A stretch of DNA of 64,000 nucleotides from Psychrobacter fozii (GTDB lineage: Bacteria; Pseudomonadota; Gammaproteobacteria; Pseudomonadales; Moraxellaceae), in contig NZ_QJSU01000007.1 of the NCBI RefSeq assembly GCF_003217155.1, forward strand, positions 124,001 to 188,000, read 5' to 3'. The notes under the pieces are model-generated. The model worked only from the letters and a program-made list of their open reading frames with translations, searched no databases and was not told the origin of the DNA. Made by a program: the position numbers and the translations under genes. Shown here piece by piece: positions 9,184-18,824 of the stretch (position 1 is the stretch's first letter; the number at the start of each line of letters is the position of its first letter).

Positions 9184-10596
9184 TTACACACATTCAAGTT
9201 GGCTGACCAGTTGACTAAAATGCTCACCGCGAGCAGCGTAGCCACTATATTGATCAAAACTGGCACAAGCAGGAGACAGTAGCACCGCTTGTACTTGCGA
9301 TAGGCTACTTGATGTCACCTGTTGAATCGTAGCAAAAGCTTTCTCTAGCGTTTGACACTGATGTAATGCCACATCAGTATTAATCTTCGCTGCACGCAGA
9401 TGTTGTTCAATCAGCTGAGCATCTTCACCGATAAATAGCACTTGGCTAACGTATTGATTAATGAATGGCGTCAGCTCGCCAAATGCTTGGCCTTTACCTT
9501 GTCCACCCAAAATCAATAATAACTTGCCGTCTTTTGGCGCATAGACCGCACCTAGCCCTTCGATTGCGGCCATGGTTGAGCCAATATTAGTACCTTTGGA
9601 ATCATTAAAATAATCAATATCGGCAGCATGAGCGATATATTCACAGCGATGCTCAAGTCCAGTGAAGTGCTGTAACGTATCTAGCATACTATCAAGTGGT
9701 AAACCAGCAAGCTCGCCTAAGGCTAAGGCTGCCTGTGCATTGAGCAAATTATGACGACCTTTAATCAACAGTTTGTCTGCCGACAGTAGCAATTCTGTAC
9801 CACGAGCGAGATAAATCTGACCTTCAGGATCAACGATAAGGCCATACTGGCTTTTATCAGGAGCATGAATACCTGTGCTTACTCTGGTTAAGTTATCAGC
9901 GACTAACGGGCGCGTCAGTGCGTCTTCACGATTAATAACGATGGACTTAGCACCCTGAAAAATACGGTGCTTGGCTTGATGATAACCCAACATATCGCCA
10001 TGACGGTCTAAATGGTCAGGCGACATATTGAGAACTGTCGCTACCTGCGCACCCAAATTAGTGACAGTTTCTAGTTGAAAACTGGATAACTCCAACACAG
10101 CCAATGCCATTTCAGGATTATCAAGTAGCGTGAGCGCTGGCACACCAATGTTGCCACCGACACCCACATTGATACCAGCATCTGCGGCCATTTGACCGAC
10201 CAACGTGGTTACGGTACTTTTAGCATTAGAGCCTGTAATAGCCACGATCGGTACCGTACAAGCTTCACAGAATAGCTGAATATCACTGACCACTGGAATG
10301 TGAGCTTGGCGTGCAGCAGCAACGGCTTCGGTAGCCAAAGAGATACCAGGGCTGATAATGATACGTGCTGCTTGCTGTAAGAGCTCGGCATCGATTGCAC
10401 CGAACTGACGGATATCAACTTCAGCTGGCAATTGATCCGCTAATGTAGGTGCTTCTTGTGCATCAGTGACTGCTACTTGATAGCCTTGCTTGGCCAGATA
10501 GCGCGCAACGGATAGACCAGATTGCCCCAAGCCGACCACGACTTGTAGACCACTGCCTTTATGAAGTAAGGCATCTGTTACAGTGTTGGTGGTCAT
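9184..10596 (-). CDS. murD: UDP-N-acetylmuramoyl-L-alanine--D-glutamate ligase MurD
   Basis: Cytoplasmic Mur ligase adding D-glutamate to UDP-MurNAc-L-Ala in peptidoglycan synthesis, 470 residues. The N-terminal Rossmann-like domain starts with VVGLGQSGLSVARYL. The ATP site is VAITGSNAKSTVTTLVG; the Ala in place of Gly in the P-loop is also known in Pseudomonas-type MurD. Further family marks are LELSSFQLE, LNMSPDHLDRHG, HRCEYI, DYFNDSKGTN and LLSPACASFDQYSGYAARG. It leads ftsW on the - strand. The rest of the early cluster (ftsL to mraY) lies 46 kb away in the same direction. Confidence 0.95.
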   Translation of the reverse strand: MTTNTVTDALLHKGSGLQVVVGLGQSGLSVARYLAKQGYQVAVTDAQEAPTLADQLPAEVDIRQFGAIDAELLQQAARIIISPGISLATEAVAAARQAHIPVVSDIQLFCEACTVPIVAITGSNAKSTVTTLVGQMAADAGINVGVGGNIGVPALTLLDNPEMALAVLELSSFQLETVTNLGAQVATVLNMSPDHLDRHGDMLGYHQAKHRIFQGAKSIVINREDALTRPLVADNLTRVSTGIHAPDKSQYGLIVDPEGQIYLARGTELLLSADKLLIKGRHNLLNAQAALALGELAGLPLDSMLDTLQHFTGLEHRCEYIAHAADIDYFNDSKGTNIGSTMAAIEGLGAVYAPKDGKLLLILGGQGKGQAFGELTPFINQYVSQVLFIGEDAQLIEQHLRAAKINTDVALHQCQTLEKAFATIQQVTSSSLSQVQAVLLSPACASFDQYSGYAARGEHFSQLVSQLECV

Positions 10597-11257
10597 ATAT
10601 ATTCCTTCTATTTTACGAGCAAAATGGCATCAAGCAGACCTAATCTATAAAGAGTCCAAATAATGCCTTCAAGATGAGAAGCATCATAACGGTATCGTTC
10701 AGATTTCGGTACTGGTTTTTTATGACTTTATGCTATTATGCGCCTGTTTTTATATTAAGTGGCTAGTGCTATAATAGTCGCCCTAAGCTATGAATGGTTG
10801 GGTATTCCCCCAAGCATTTTAGTTTAGCATGTTGCCACAGTTAACGCGCTATTCGCGTGTGATTGTCACTTATCTTTAACAGAGATTGGTGTTGCGGTCA
10901 TGCTCTATCAAGCGACAATGTTTGTTTGACAGATTATTTACCACCCTCTACCGCACAAAGTCATTACTGACTCTATTCATTATTTTAGGTGCTATTTTAC
11001 GCAACCTATTTTAAACAATATTTTTTAGGTAATCTCACTGAATTTATCATCGTATTAGTGATTGGTGAGCGTATTAGTGATACCAATCATAAATCAGTAG
11101 ACATACTTATTATCGACCTTTAATAATTCAATGCCACCACATGATGCAATGCGTGTCGTGGTAAAAGAAAGATGGATAGCTACTTTTGTAGCGACGCGAT
11201 CATTTTATTAATGAGTAATGATTACTTTTTTTGCCTCTAACCCTACGCAGTTTACTT
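10597..11257. other. Intergenic region between murD and the SulP gene
   Basis: About 660 bases between divergent genes with no credible coding sequence. A TATAAT box occurs in GTGCTATAATAGTC near 10768, with no convincing -35 element. Nothing else recognisable. Confidence 0.4.
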
Positions 11258-12757
11258 ATGACATCTTTTATTGATAACTTACGTGACGAGTGGTTTTCCA
11301 ACGTTCGCGGTGACGTCTTATCAGGTTTGGTCGTCGCACTGGCACTGATTCCTGAAGCTATTGCTTTTTCTATTATCGCGGGTGTTGACCCAAAAGTCGG
11401 CTTATATGCCTCATTTTGTATCGCTGTCGTGATTAGTTTCGTTGGTGGCCGTCCGGGTATGATTTCGGCTGCGACAGGCGCCATGGCACTGGTGATGGTC
11501 GACTTAGTCGCCGATCATGGTTTGCAATATTTACTGGCCGCTACCCTATTATGTGGCGGTATTCAGGTTGTGATGGGCTTACTAAAGCTCGGCAATTTGA
11601 TGCGCTTTGTCTCTCGCTCAGTGGTTATTGGCTTCGTCAATGCACTGGCTATATTGATATTTGCGGCTCAGATTCCTGAGCTTAACCCCATGACTGAACG
11701 TGTTGGCATGACGGTTTATATCATGACGGCAGCCGGCTTAGCGATTATTTACCTATTTCCGCTTATTCCTAAGATTGGCCGTGTGATTCCCTCGCCACTT
11801 ATTTGTATCGTTGGCTTGACGGCTGTCGCGATGTATATGAATCTCGATATTCGTAACGTCGGCAGCATGGGTGATTTGCCAGATTCATTGCCAATGTTTT
11901 TATTGCCTGACATTCCATTGAATCTCCAAACCCTACTGATTATTGCGCCTTACTCTATCGCGTTGGCCGTTGTCGGTTTATTAGAATCTATGATGACCGC
12001 GACTATCGTTGATGAATTGACTGATACGCCAAGTGATAAAAATAAAGAATGCCGTGGTCAAGGTATTGCCAACGTTGTGTCAGGTTTCTTTGGTGGCATG
12101 GCAGGCTGTGCGATGATTGGTCAGTCGATGATTAACGTCAAATCTGGCGGACGCACGCGTCTGTCTACCTTGATGGCAGGTGTTGTCCTACTCATCATGG
12201 TTGTATTCTTAAGTGAATGGGTCAGCCAAATTCCAATGGCAGCGTTGGTCGCTGTGATGATTATGGTATCTATTGGGACGTTTAATTGGCAGTCAATTCG
12301 TGAGTTTAAAACGCACCCAATGTCATTTAACATTGTCATGCTAGCGACTGTTTTGACGACGGTATTCACGCACAACTTAGCTTATGGTGTGGGCGTGGGC
12401 GTTCTACTATCTGCCCTAGCATTTGCCAATAAGATTGGTCAGTTCTTAACCATCTTTAGTGAGTATGATGATAGCAGCAACACCCGCTATTATTACGTGC
12501 AAGGACAAGTATTCTTCGCATCTACCACACAATTTTTAGCTAGCTTTGATACCAAAGAAGCACTAGACAGCATTGAAATCGATGTTAGCCAGGCACACTT
12601 CTGGGATGTCAGTGCCGTAGATACTTTGGACAAGCTGGTCATGCGCTTGCAACGTGAAGGTATTGATGTCAAAGTGGTTGGACTCAACAATGCAAGTCGA
12701 ACACTGATTGATCGCTTCTCTGTCCATGATCGCCGAGATATTGGCCTATTGGATTAA
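11258..12757 (+). CDS. SulP/SLC26 family anion transporter with STAS domain
   Basis: Inner-membrane anion transporter, about 499 residues. The N-terminal part (to about residue 390) has ten or more membrane segments, including [20 protein letters not shown] and [14 protein letters not shown], typical of SulP. The last 100 residues form a cytoplasmic STAS domain ([24 protein letters not shown]). Members carry bicarbonate, sulfate or dicarboxylates, and the substrate cannot be read here. ATG at 11258 is preferred; an in-frame TTG lies 27 bases upstream. The adjacent universal stress protein is a frequent partner of SulP transporters. Confidence 0.88.
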   Translation: MTSFIDNLRDEWFSNVRGDVLSGLVVALALIPEAIAFSIIAGVDPKVGLYASFCIAVVISFVGGRPGMISAATGAMALVMVDLVADHGLQYLLAATLLCGGIQVVMGLLKLGNLMRFVSRSVVIGFVNALAILIFAAQIPELNPMTERVGMTVYIMTAAGLAIIYLFPLIPKIGRVIPSPLICIVGLTAVAMYMNLDIRNVGSMGDLPDSLPMFLLPDIPLNLQTLLIIAPYSIALAVVGLLESMMTATIVDELTDTPSDKNKECRGQGIANVVSGFFGGMAGCAMIGQSMINVKSGGRTRLSTLMAGVVLLIMVVFLSEWVSQIPMAALVAVMIMVSIGTFNWQSIREFKTHPMSFNIVMLATVLTTVFTHNLAYGVGVGVLLSALAFANKIGQFLTIFSEYDDSSNTRYYYVQGQVFFASTTQFLASFDTKEALDSIEIDVSQAHFWDVSAVDTLDKLVMRLQREGIDVKVVGLNNASRTLIDRFSVHDRRDIGLLD

Positions 12758-12829
12758 GCAGAGTACGTCTGCATGGTAAATGCTGGTGTTGCTTGATAGC
12801 ATCTAAATAAACAATTGAATAAATAGTTT

Positions 12830-12904
12830 AATACACAGCTGCAGTGGTTGAGAGAATTGGGTATCAGCATTACCATCCAACTCTTAAACCAAGCAGCTGT
12901 ATTT
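12830..12904 (+). other. Long imperfect hairpin between sulP and usp
   Basis: AATACACAGCTGC (from 12830) pairs with GCAGCTGTATT (12893-12903) with a two-base bulge. The inner sequences GTTGAGAG...GGGTA and TACC...CTCTTAAAC extend the pairing, so most of the 75 bases can fold into one stem. There is no U-run. It lies 25 bases before the usp start. Confidence 0.5.
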
Positions 12905-12928
12905 TCATTAGAATGATGTGGTGGTCTT

Positions 12929-13783
12929 ATGAGTAATTTAAAACCAGATAGCGTAATCGCCTGCTTAGACTGCCCTGATCACGTGCAAGCGGTGTTAGAG
13001 GCTAGCATGTGGGCCTCGACTCGCCTACAAGCGCCTATCGGACTGTTGCACTCTGTGCCGAGCTTACAACAAAAAGCAGCGGTGAATTATTCTGGCTGTT
13101 TGAACATCGATGATGAAAACATGCTGCTCGAGCAATTCACAACCAAAGAGCATTTGAGTAACTGTGAGCTAAAGTCTCAAGGCAAGCTATTGCTACATCA
13201 AGCCACAACCTATTGTGAGCAGCAGCGCAAAAAGCTGAAGACATATACCTTGCATCGGCACGAAAACCTCAATGAGAGTATCGATTATGTTGACGATAAA
13301 GCACAACTTATCATCATAGGCCATAATGTTACCTGCAAAGCAACACTGAGCCAGCTGGTTAGAGTCAGTCACTGCCCCATTTTGGTGACTCATGCACCAT
13401 TTTTGCCCCCTACTACTGCGTTATTTGCATTCGATAACAGTCCAACGTCGCATAAATTGCTTAATTGGCTCTGTAAAACATCGCTTGTGCGTGCATTGAC
13501 TGTGCATATTGTGATGATCGGCAAAGACAACTCAGAAAACTGTGATGCCCTACGTGAAGCTTATGCACGTCTCAAACAAGCAGGTATTAAATCTAAAAAA
13601 GCATTGCTAGACTGCCGCGATGTCACTGCTGCTCTACATTATTATCAGAATGAAAATGACATCGGTCTACTGATGACAGGAGCCTTTGGTCAATCTCGTA
13701 TCCGCACATTGTTACAAGGTAGCGATACCAAAAAGCTCCTAGGCAGTACTAAAACACCTTATCTGCTATTCCCTAAAGCGTAG
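12929..13783 (+). CDS. Tandem universal stress protein (UspA family)
   Basis: 284-residue protein of two Usp domains. The first (about 1-150) includes IACLDCPDHVQAVLEASMWA and ends with HCPILVTH. The second (about 160-284) starts ALFAFDNSPTSHKLLNWL and contains LLMTGAFGQSRIRTLLQGS, close to the ATP-binding G-2x-G-9x-G(S/T) pattern, and ends TPYLLFPKA. Usp proteins are cytoplasmic stress factors and their substrates are mostly unknown. It follows the SulP transporter by 171 bases holding a long hairpin, so it is probably co-transcribed, perhaps with RNA processing. Confidence 0.85.
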   Translation: MSNLKPDSVIACLDCPDHVQAVLEASMWASTRLQAPIGLLHSVPSLQQKAAVNYSGCLNIDDENMLLEQFTTKEHLSNCELKSQGKLLLHQATTYCEQQRKKLKTYTLHRHENLNESIDYVDDKAQLIIIGHNVTCKATLSQLVRVSHCPILVTHAPFLPPTTALFAFDNSPTSHKLLNWLCKTSLVRALTVHIVMIGKDNSENCDALREAYARLKQAGIKSKKALLDCRDVTAALHYYQNENDIGLLMTGAFGQSRIRTLLQGSDTKKLLGSTKTPYLLFPKA

Positions 13784-14163
13784 GCTCAAAATAGCCTGTA
13801 GCCCACTACATGACTATTATTATCTTGTTAGATGCAGAGCATGAGTACTAATATCAGGCTCTGCCGCCCAGCTTTGCTATATATCAATACACTCTCTAAT
13901 ACTTCTCTCCATCTAGCGCTCAATGCATTTCCACACATTAAATCAATTTAGCAAATCATCACATGAAATACATGGATAGCCTCCCCAAGCACCTAAAAAG
14001 TTGGTTATAATAAAGTTTTCGTTGATTCAACGCTAAAGGTTTATACAGGCCATTTATACCCATAATGACAGTGCTTACCGTGGTAGCATAGTCATTACTC
14101 TTTGCCCTGAACGTGAGTTTTTTGAGCACAAAGTTCCAATCTTACCTATCCCCCTTGAGTAAA
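13784..14163. other. Intergenic region upstream of glnK
   Basis: Non-coding stretch after the usp gene with no clear terminator. The glnK regulatory region should lie in its right part. No other element recognised. Confidence 0.35.
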
Positions 14164-14602
<439 letters not shown>

Positions 14603-14681
14603 AAGCATATGACCAACCTATAAACAAAAATTATAGATCACACCGATAAGCTGTATTGCATCAATTCAAGGGGGAATTAAT

Positions 14682-15944
14682 ATGCAAAATCAAATCTTCG
14701 AGCTCCAGTACGCACTTGATACGTTTTATTTTTTGATATGTGGGGCGCTAGTCATGTGGATGGCAGCGGGCTTCACTATGTTAGAAGCTGGCCTAGTTCG
14801 TTCAAAAAACACCGTTGAGATTTTAACCAAAAACATCGCACTTTTTGCGACCGCTTGTACTATGTACATGATTTGCGGTTACGCCATTATGTATGGCGGT
14901 GATTTGTTTTTGAGTGGTATCGCAGGTGGTGACACACTAGTAGAAGAGGCTTTGACAGCATCAGCTGAAAACGGCTTTGACGGTGACTCTGTCTACTCTG
15001 CCGCGTCTGACTTTTTCTTCCAAGTAGTATTTGTTGCAACCTGTATGTCTATCGTCTCAGGGGCCGTGGCTGAGCGCATGAAGCTTTGGTCATTCTTACT
15101 GTTTGCCGTGGTGATGACTGGTGTCATTTATCCACTAGAGGGAAGCTGGACGTGGGGCGGCAATGATGTATTTGGCATGTTCAACTTAGGTGATATGGGC
15201 TTCTCTGATTTTGCAGGTTCTGGTATCGTTCATATGGCGGGTGCTGCGGCTGCATTGGCAGGTGTACTACTGTTAGGTGCACGTAAAGGTAAGTATGGCC
15301 CTAATGGCGAAATACGTGCCATTCCAGGTGCCAATCTACCATTAGCAGCACTTGGTACGCTCATATTATGGATGGGTTGGTTCGGCTTTAACGGCGGTTC
15401 AGTACTAAAGCTTGGCGATATCGCCAGTGCCAACTCAGTTGCCATGGTCTTTTTGAATACCAATGCAGCAGCAGCAGGCGGTGCAATTGGTGCTTTAATA
15501 ATAGCACGCATCATCTTTGGCAAAGCTGACTTAACAATGCTCTTAAATGGTGCGCTTGCAGGGCTAGTCGCTATCACGGCAGAACCCTCTACTCCATCTG
15601 CATTACAAGCCACACTATTTGGTTTAATCGCTGGCGTTATCGTTGTGCTATCTATCTTAGCATTAGATAAAATAAAAATAGATGATCCAGTCGGTGCTAT
15701 TTCAGTTCATGGCGTAGTCGGTCTATTCGGTCTACTTATTGTACCAATTACCAATCCAGCGGCATCATTCGTCGGTCAGATTGCTGGTGCCGCTACCATC
15801 TTTGTTTGGGTATTTGTTGCTAGCTTAATCGCTTGGGCAATTATCAAGGCAGTTATTGGCCTACGTCTCTCTGAAGAAGATGAGTATGAAGGTGCAGATA
15901 TAGCAGAATGTGGTATGGAAGCTTATCCAGAGTTCGTGAGATAA
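14682..15944 (+). CDS. amtB: Ammonium transporter AmtB
   Basis: Ammonium channel of the Amt/MEP/Rh family, 420 residues, about eleven membrane helices. The twin pore histidines are visible in GSGIVHMAGAAAALAG (about residue 185) and ISVHGVVGLFG (about residue 343), with the FTMLEAGLVRSKN entry signature near the N-terminus. The start is an ATG with AGGGGGAATTAAT upstream. It forms an operon with glnK, whose product blocks the cytoplasmic exit. The last 109 bases of the gene and its terminator are duplicated just downstream. Confidence 0.95.
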   Translation: MQNQIFELQYALDTFYFLICGALVMWMAAGFTMLEAGLVRSKNTVEILTKNIALFATACTMYMICGYAIMYGGDLFLSGIAGGDTLVEEALTASAENGFDGDSVYSAASDFFFQVVFVATCMSIVSGAVAERMKLWSFLLFAVVMTGVIYPLEGSWTWGGNDVFGMFNLGDMGFSDFAGSGIVHMAGAAAALAGVLLLGARKGKYGPNGEIRAIPGANLPLAALGTLILWMGWFGFNGGSVLKLGDIASANSVAMVFLNTNAAAAGGAIGALIIARIIFGKADLTMLLNGALAGLVAITAEPSTPSALQATLFGLIAGVIVVLSILALDKIKIDDPVGAISVHGVVGLFGLLIVPITNPAASFVGQIAGAATIFVWVFVASLIAWAIIKAVIGLRLSEEDEYEGADIAECGMEAYPEFVR

Positions 15945-15976
15945 GTACTTTGAAACCATACTAAACTATAAGCACT

Positions 15977-16016
15977 AAAAATCCCGCGATACCTTTTGGT
16001 AAAGCGGGATTTTTTT
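15977..16016 (+). terminator. amtB terminator
   Basis: AAAAATCCCGC (15977-15987) pairs with GCGGGATTTTT (16004-16014) and is followed by further T residues. It lies 32 bases after the amtB stop and is a strong rho-independent terminator. Confidence 0.9.
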
Positions 16017-16025
16017 GATCAAAAT

Positions 16026-16199
16026 TAGGGTGTGTCCTCATTTCAAAAATGATGGTAAAAATGAGATAAGTTGCAGTCAAACAAGGAAAATAGTGCAGGT
16101 AATATCGAGATATTAGTTAACTATTTGACGCTGTTTGGCAAGATTTAGCCATTTTTAACCCATTTAGATTACCATCGATTGAATTGAGGACATGCCCTA
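16026..16199. repeat. 174-bp MITE-like element between amtB and its tail copy
   Basis: Ends are inverted repeats: TAGGGTGTGTCCTCATTTCA on the left and the complement of TAGGGCATGTCCTCAATTCA on the right (18 of 21 positions match), with TA at both junctions. The interior has no coding capacity but contains further complementary parts (GGTAAAAATG and CATTTTTAACC). It sits exactly between the two copies of the duplicated amtB tail. Confidence 0.75.
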
Positions 16200-16209
16200 G
16201 TATCGTTTT

Positions 16210-16318
16210 GGCAATTATCAAAGTAGTTATTAGCCTACGTCTCTCTGAAGAAGATAAGTACGAAGGTGCAGATATAGCAGAATGTGGTATGAAAGATTAT
16301 CCAGATTTTGTAAGATAA
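16210..16318 (+). pseudogene. Duplicated 3' fragment of amtB
   Basis: This stretch repeats the last 36 codons of amtB at a constant offset of 374 bases, without gaps, and keeps the reading frame to a TAA stop. It has about a dozen substitutions (for instance the end reads DYPDFVR instead of AYPEFVR). There is no start codon or ribosome binding site, so it is a non-functional fragment. Confidence 0.85.
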
Positions 16319-16350
16319 ATACTTTGAAACCATACTAAACTATAGGCATT

Positions 16351-16390
16351 AAAAATCCCGCGATGCCTTTCGGTAATGCGGGATTTTTTT
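16351..16390 (+). terminator. Second copy of the amtB terminator
   Basis: Same hairpin (AAAAATCCCGC with GCGGGATTTTT) at an offset of 374 bases, with changes only in the loop and its flank. Part of the tail duplication. It now faces the convergent DUF2147 gene. Confidence 0.85.
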
Positions 16391-16429
16391 GATCAAAATT
16401 AATATTGATAAAAGAACAACTATATTAGG

Positions 16430-16816
16430 TTATTTCTTTTTCCATGTTTGACTGCGTGAGAATGGACCAATATAGCCTTTTAGGTTCAGGGTACTGCCAT
16501 TTAAGCTAGCTGTCATACGATAATCTTTACCTTTCTCAGGATCCGTAATCGTACCACCGCTATATTTACCACCACCATCAGCTTTTAGACCTTTAATGAC
16601 TTTCATACCAACGTGTTTTTTACCTGTTGCTGAGTTGGTAGCGATAAGTGTCCCTGTTAGCACACCATTTGACTCAGTAATTTTCACTGTGCCTTTTGGT
16701 TTACCTTCATCAAAGGTCTGCCAAGTTGTATTGGCGAGTGGATCAGCGGCAAACGCCATAGTGGCTAGACTGATACCTGCAACTGCTAAAGCGGTTTTTG
16801 TAAATAATTTCATAAA
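16430..16816 (-). CDS. Secreted DUF2147 family protein
   Basis: 128-residue exported protein. Residues 1-22 (MKLFTKTALAVAGISLATMAFA) form a clear signal peptide. The mature part (WQTFDEGKPKGTVKITESNG... and ending GPFSRSQTWKKK) matches DUF2147, small periplasmic or secreted beta-barrel-like proteins of unknown function common in Moraxellaceae and other Proteobacteria. The ATG at 16816 is preferred, since an upstream start would only add six residues before the signal peptide. Convergent with the amtB tail copy. Confidence 0.8.
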   Translation of the reverse strand, partial: FMKLFTKTALAVAGISLATMAFAADPLANTTWQTFDEGKPKGTVKITESNGVLTGTLIATNSATGKKHVGMKVIKGLKADGGGKYSGGTITDPEKGKDYRMTASLNGSTLNLKGYIGPFSRSQTWKKK

Positions 16817-17072
16817 TTGACTCCCTTCATACAATGATTACTCGAAACATTATGTTTCTGATATTCCATGCTTATCCGTTGCTAGAATACTTTATTACAA
16901 GCTTGACGATCTCATACTAATTGAAAGCCGATTACTGCCATTGCTTATCAGCCTCTTCAAAGCTTTGAGTGATATAAGCAATGTCTTAATTCATTATAAG
17001 CAATTTTTGGACTTTGCCTAGTAGTTTTTTTACACTTTATTATTTCTGTAAAAACAAAACTATATCAAAGGG

Positions 17073-17348
17073 TTATAGAAATGGATTATCTATATCTTTG
17101 CCCAATTGGTCATCATTTTCTTTTGACTTACTGTCATTCTTGCTATAAGTATCATTAACTTCGAAAGCTTGTATGATTTTAGCGGTCAGTGCATGTAGCT
17201 GCTGGGCTTGCTCATATCCAGACGCGTCTAAAGTCAGATCAAGATCACCATAAATGATAATTTTGTCTTCTTGATTTTCAATTACAAGCTCACCTATCTG
17301 CATACTTTGATGATTATTAGCAAAGGGTTCAATCATTTGGTCATCCAT
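17073..17348 (-). CDS. Small acidic protein of unknown function
   Basis: 91 residues, acidic, with no membrane segment and no signal peptide. The central part (GELVIENQEDKIIIYGDLDLTLDASGYEQ, cut here) looks like short beta strands followed by a helix with QQLHALTAKIIQAF. The C-terminal 25 residues are low-complexity, rich in Asp, Asn, Ser and Lys. Start ATG with AGGATGG upstream. I do not recognise a family. It lies upstream of the secreted nuclease gene (on the same strand reading the nuclease first), so a functional link is only possible. Confidence 0.6.
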   Translation of the reverse strand: MDDQMIEPFANNHQSMQIGELVIENQEDKIIIYGDLDLTLDASGYEQAQQLHALTAKIIQAFEVNDTYSKNDSKSKENDDQLGKDIDNPFL

Positions 17349-17422
17349 CCTATTAATAGCATCTTACATTATTTCTTAGTATCACTCGCTTTCGGTCATT
17401 GTCTACATTCACATATAAACCT

Positions 17423-18319
17423 CTATGCTTGCAACTGACCCAACAGCCACTCAATAATCGCCCAAACAAATAGCATCCAAGTAGGTTCTTCTGTTGGCTC
17501 ATCAGCAGGTAAATCAGAACTTTCACCCGCTTTCAGTGGCAAATCGAATGCTTGTTTTTTGGTCTGAGAGTCCAGCATGGGCAGAACATCGATACCGATT
17601 TCGGTAGCCAACTCATCAATACTGATAATTTCTATACGCTCCGACTCATCGTTTGGTGCGTAGTAAACCCCTGCTTGATTAGTCGCTGGGATATAAACAG
17701 CTTTGAAGAAATGACTGGGTACAAGCACACGATCAGCGAGCTGCTTGGTTTTTTTATTCGTAAATGAAACCCCTGTAATCGTATAGACTTCACCATACTG
17801 CTGCGTCAGATATCGAGTCGCTGATTCAATATTACGCCAAATATAACGATTATTACGAGGTGACTGTGGGGCAATATTAGCCAAACTGAAGCTGTCATAT
17901 TGTTGGCTGCGATTGGCCATATCAGCATTAGGTGCTAAATGTCCGCGATCATAACCAGACTTTGAGTAGTCAGATAATGAGGCGCGTGCGGATTCTGGCA
18001 ATTTGCTTTCTTCATGAAAACTGTCTTCACGATCAATCTCTTTGGCTTGCTGTAAGCGCTTACGATCTAGATGCTCTGCCGACCATAACGGTGTGCGCGA
18101 TACGCCTGAATACATGACGGCAAAACCATCCATACATAGCGCTTGCGTCTTATTACTGAGTTTGTCATTGGTAAATTCGGGGTAAACACCACCATAAAAA
18201 GACTCACTACACTGAGTAAAATCATCAGCATTTGCTGAAGTCATGCTTATGGCAACCGTCGCAACGGTCATTATTATGCTATTTTTGAGAGTATATTTGA
18301 GCCTACCAACACTTATCAT
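17423..18319 (-). CDS. Secreted DNA/RNA non-specific endonuclease (NUC1 family)
   Basis: 298-residue exported nuclease of the beta-beta-alpha-metal (Serratia NucA) family. A signal peptide ends about residue 31 (...SMTSANA). The catalytic motif DRGHLAPNADM (about residues 123-133) carries the general-base His, and NIAPQSPRNNRYIWRNIE contains the Mg2+-ligand Asn. The C-terminal 25 residues are hydrophobic (WMLFVWAIIEWLLGQL), which could be a membrane anchor or a periplasmic amphipathic tail. It would degrade DNA and RNA outside the cytoplasm for nutrients or biofilm control. No immunity gene is needed for an exported enzyme of this type. Confidence 0.88.
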   Translation of the reverse strand: MISVGRLKYTLKNSIIMTVATVAISMTSANADDFTQCSESFYGGVYPEFTNDKLSNKTQALCMDGFAVMYSGVSRTPLWSAEHLDRKRLQQAKEIDREDSFHEESKLPESARASLSDYSKSGYDRGHLAPNADMANRSQQYDSFSLANIAPQSPRNNRYIWRNIESATRYLTQQYGEVYTITGVSFTNKKTKQLADRVLVPSHFFKAVYIPATNQAGVYYAPNDESERIEIISIDELATEIGIDVLPMLDSQTKKQAFDLPLKAGESSDLPADEPTEEPTWMLFVWAIIEWLLGQLQA

Positions 18320-18449
18320 TTAACTTTCAACCATCTATGCTTGTTATTACGGATACGCTATCCTAGCAGGCGTCTACAAATAAAGAAAGATAAGGTGTAA
18401 TTGGTGACATTTTAAATGGTATCCGCTATACTGAGCCAGTCAAAAAAAT

Positions 18450-18540
18450 GGTGAAGTGGGTGAGTGGCTGAAACCGCACGCCTGGAAAGTGTGTATGCGT
18501 TAATAGCGTATCGAGGGTTCGAATCCCTCCTTCACCGCCA
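18450..18540 (+). tRNA. tRNA-Ser (anticodon GGA)
   Basis: The acceptor stem GGTGAAG pairs with CTTCACC before GCCA. The anticodon stem CACGC/GTGTG encloses loop CTGGAAA with anticodon GGA. There is a long variable arm (TATGCGTTAATAGCGTA) as in class II tRNAs and a T-arm GAGGGTTCGAATCCCTC. The CCA end is encoded. Its 3' end is the integration site of the island. Confidence 0.95.
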
Positions 18541-18542
18541 AT
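18526..18542 (+). repeat. attL core of the genomic island
   Basis: CCTCCTTCACCGCCAAT at the 3' end of tRNA-Ser is repeated exactly at 42369-42385. The integrase gene starts 281 bases further on, reading away from the tRNA, the normal arrangement for tRNA-targeted islands. Integration restores a complete tRNA. Confidence 0.92.
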
Positions 18543-18610
18543 CTTATAAAATCTTAGTTTTCCTATCTTATCCCACCCTATCCTAAATTATCCTGTAACT
18601 CTTTATAAAT

Positions 18611-18633
18611 AACGCTTCTAGCGTTTTTTTTAT
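18611..18633 (+). terminator. Terminator after tRNA-Ser
   Basis: AACGC (18611-18615) pairs with GCGTT (18621-18625), followed by a run of T. It presumably ends the tRNA transcript and is supplied by the island side of attL. Confidence 0.7.
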
Positions 18634-18686
18634 GCCTGCTGTTTTCCTAACCTATCCGAACATAACCCACCTATTCCATGACTTGT

Positions 18687-18708
18687 GTTGGTCTATCCGT
18701 TGGTCTAT
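18687..18708 (+). repeat. Left paired arm-type repeats
   Basis: GTTGGTCTAT occurs at 18687-18696 and again at 18699-18708, a 12-base period. The same pair at the same period is found at 42287-42308, just inside attR. Paired short repeats at both ends are what tyrosine integrases bind with their N-terminal domain. Confidence 0.7.
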
Positions 18709-18727
18709 TATTTATATACACCTAAAT

Positions 18728-18824
18728 TAGACCAACATTCGACCTATTTTTATACGCCTTAGACCAACATAATCGTCTTAATGCTGTAAACATATAGCTC
18801 GTAGGTATAGGAAATAGACCAACA
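18728..18824 (-). promoter_or_regulatory. Three inverted copies of the arm-type repeat over the integrase promoter
   Basis: TAGACCAACA (the complement of TGTTGGTCTA) occurs at 18728-18737, 18760-18769 and 18815-18824. The last copy ends on the A of the integrase ATG. Binding by the integrase here could repress its own gene. Confidence 0.6.

Noticed and set aside
10209-10260. MurD P-loop with Ala in place of Gly (GSNAKST)
   Set aside because: Looked like a missing key residue, but this variant is known from Pseudomonas-type MurD.
12121-12690. Open reading frames antisense to the SulP gene
   Set aside because: They lie fully inside a well-supported gene, have no family features and are typical shadow frames.
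15230-15613. 127-codon antisense frame inside amtB
   Set aside because: Shadow of the GC-richer amtB coding sequence, rich in Ala/Pro with no domain.
17423-18319. Secreted nuclease as a toxin needing an immunity gene (with the 91-residue protein as immunity)
   Set aside because: The nuclease has a normal export signal and no delivery domain. There is no evidence that the small acidic protein binds it.
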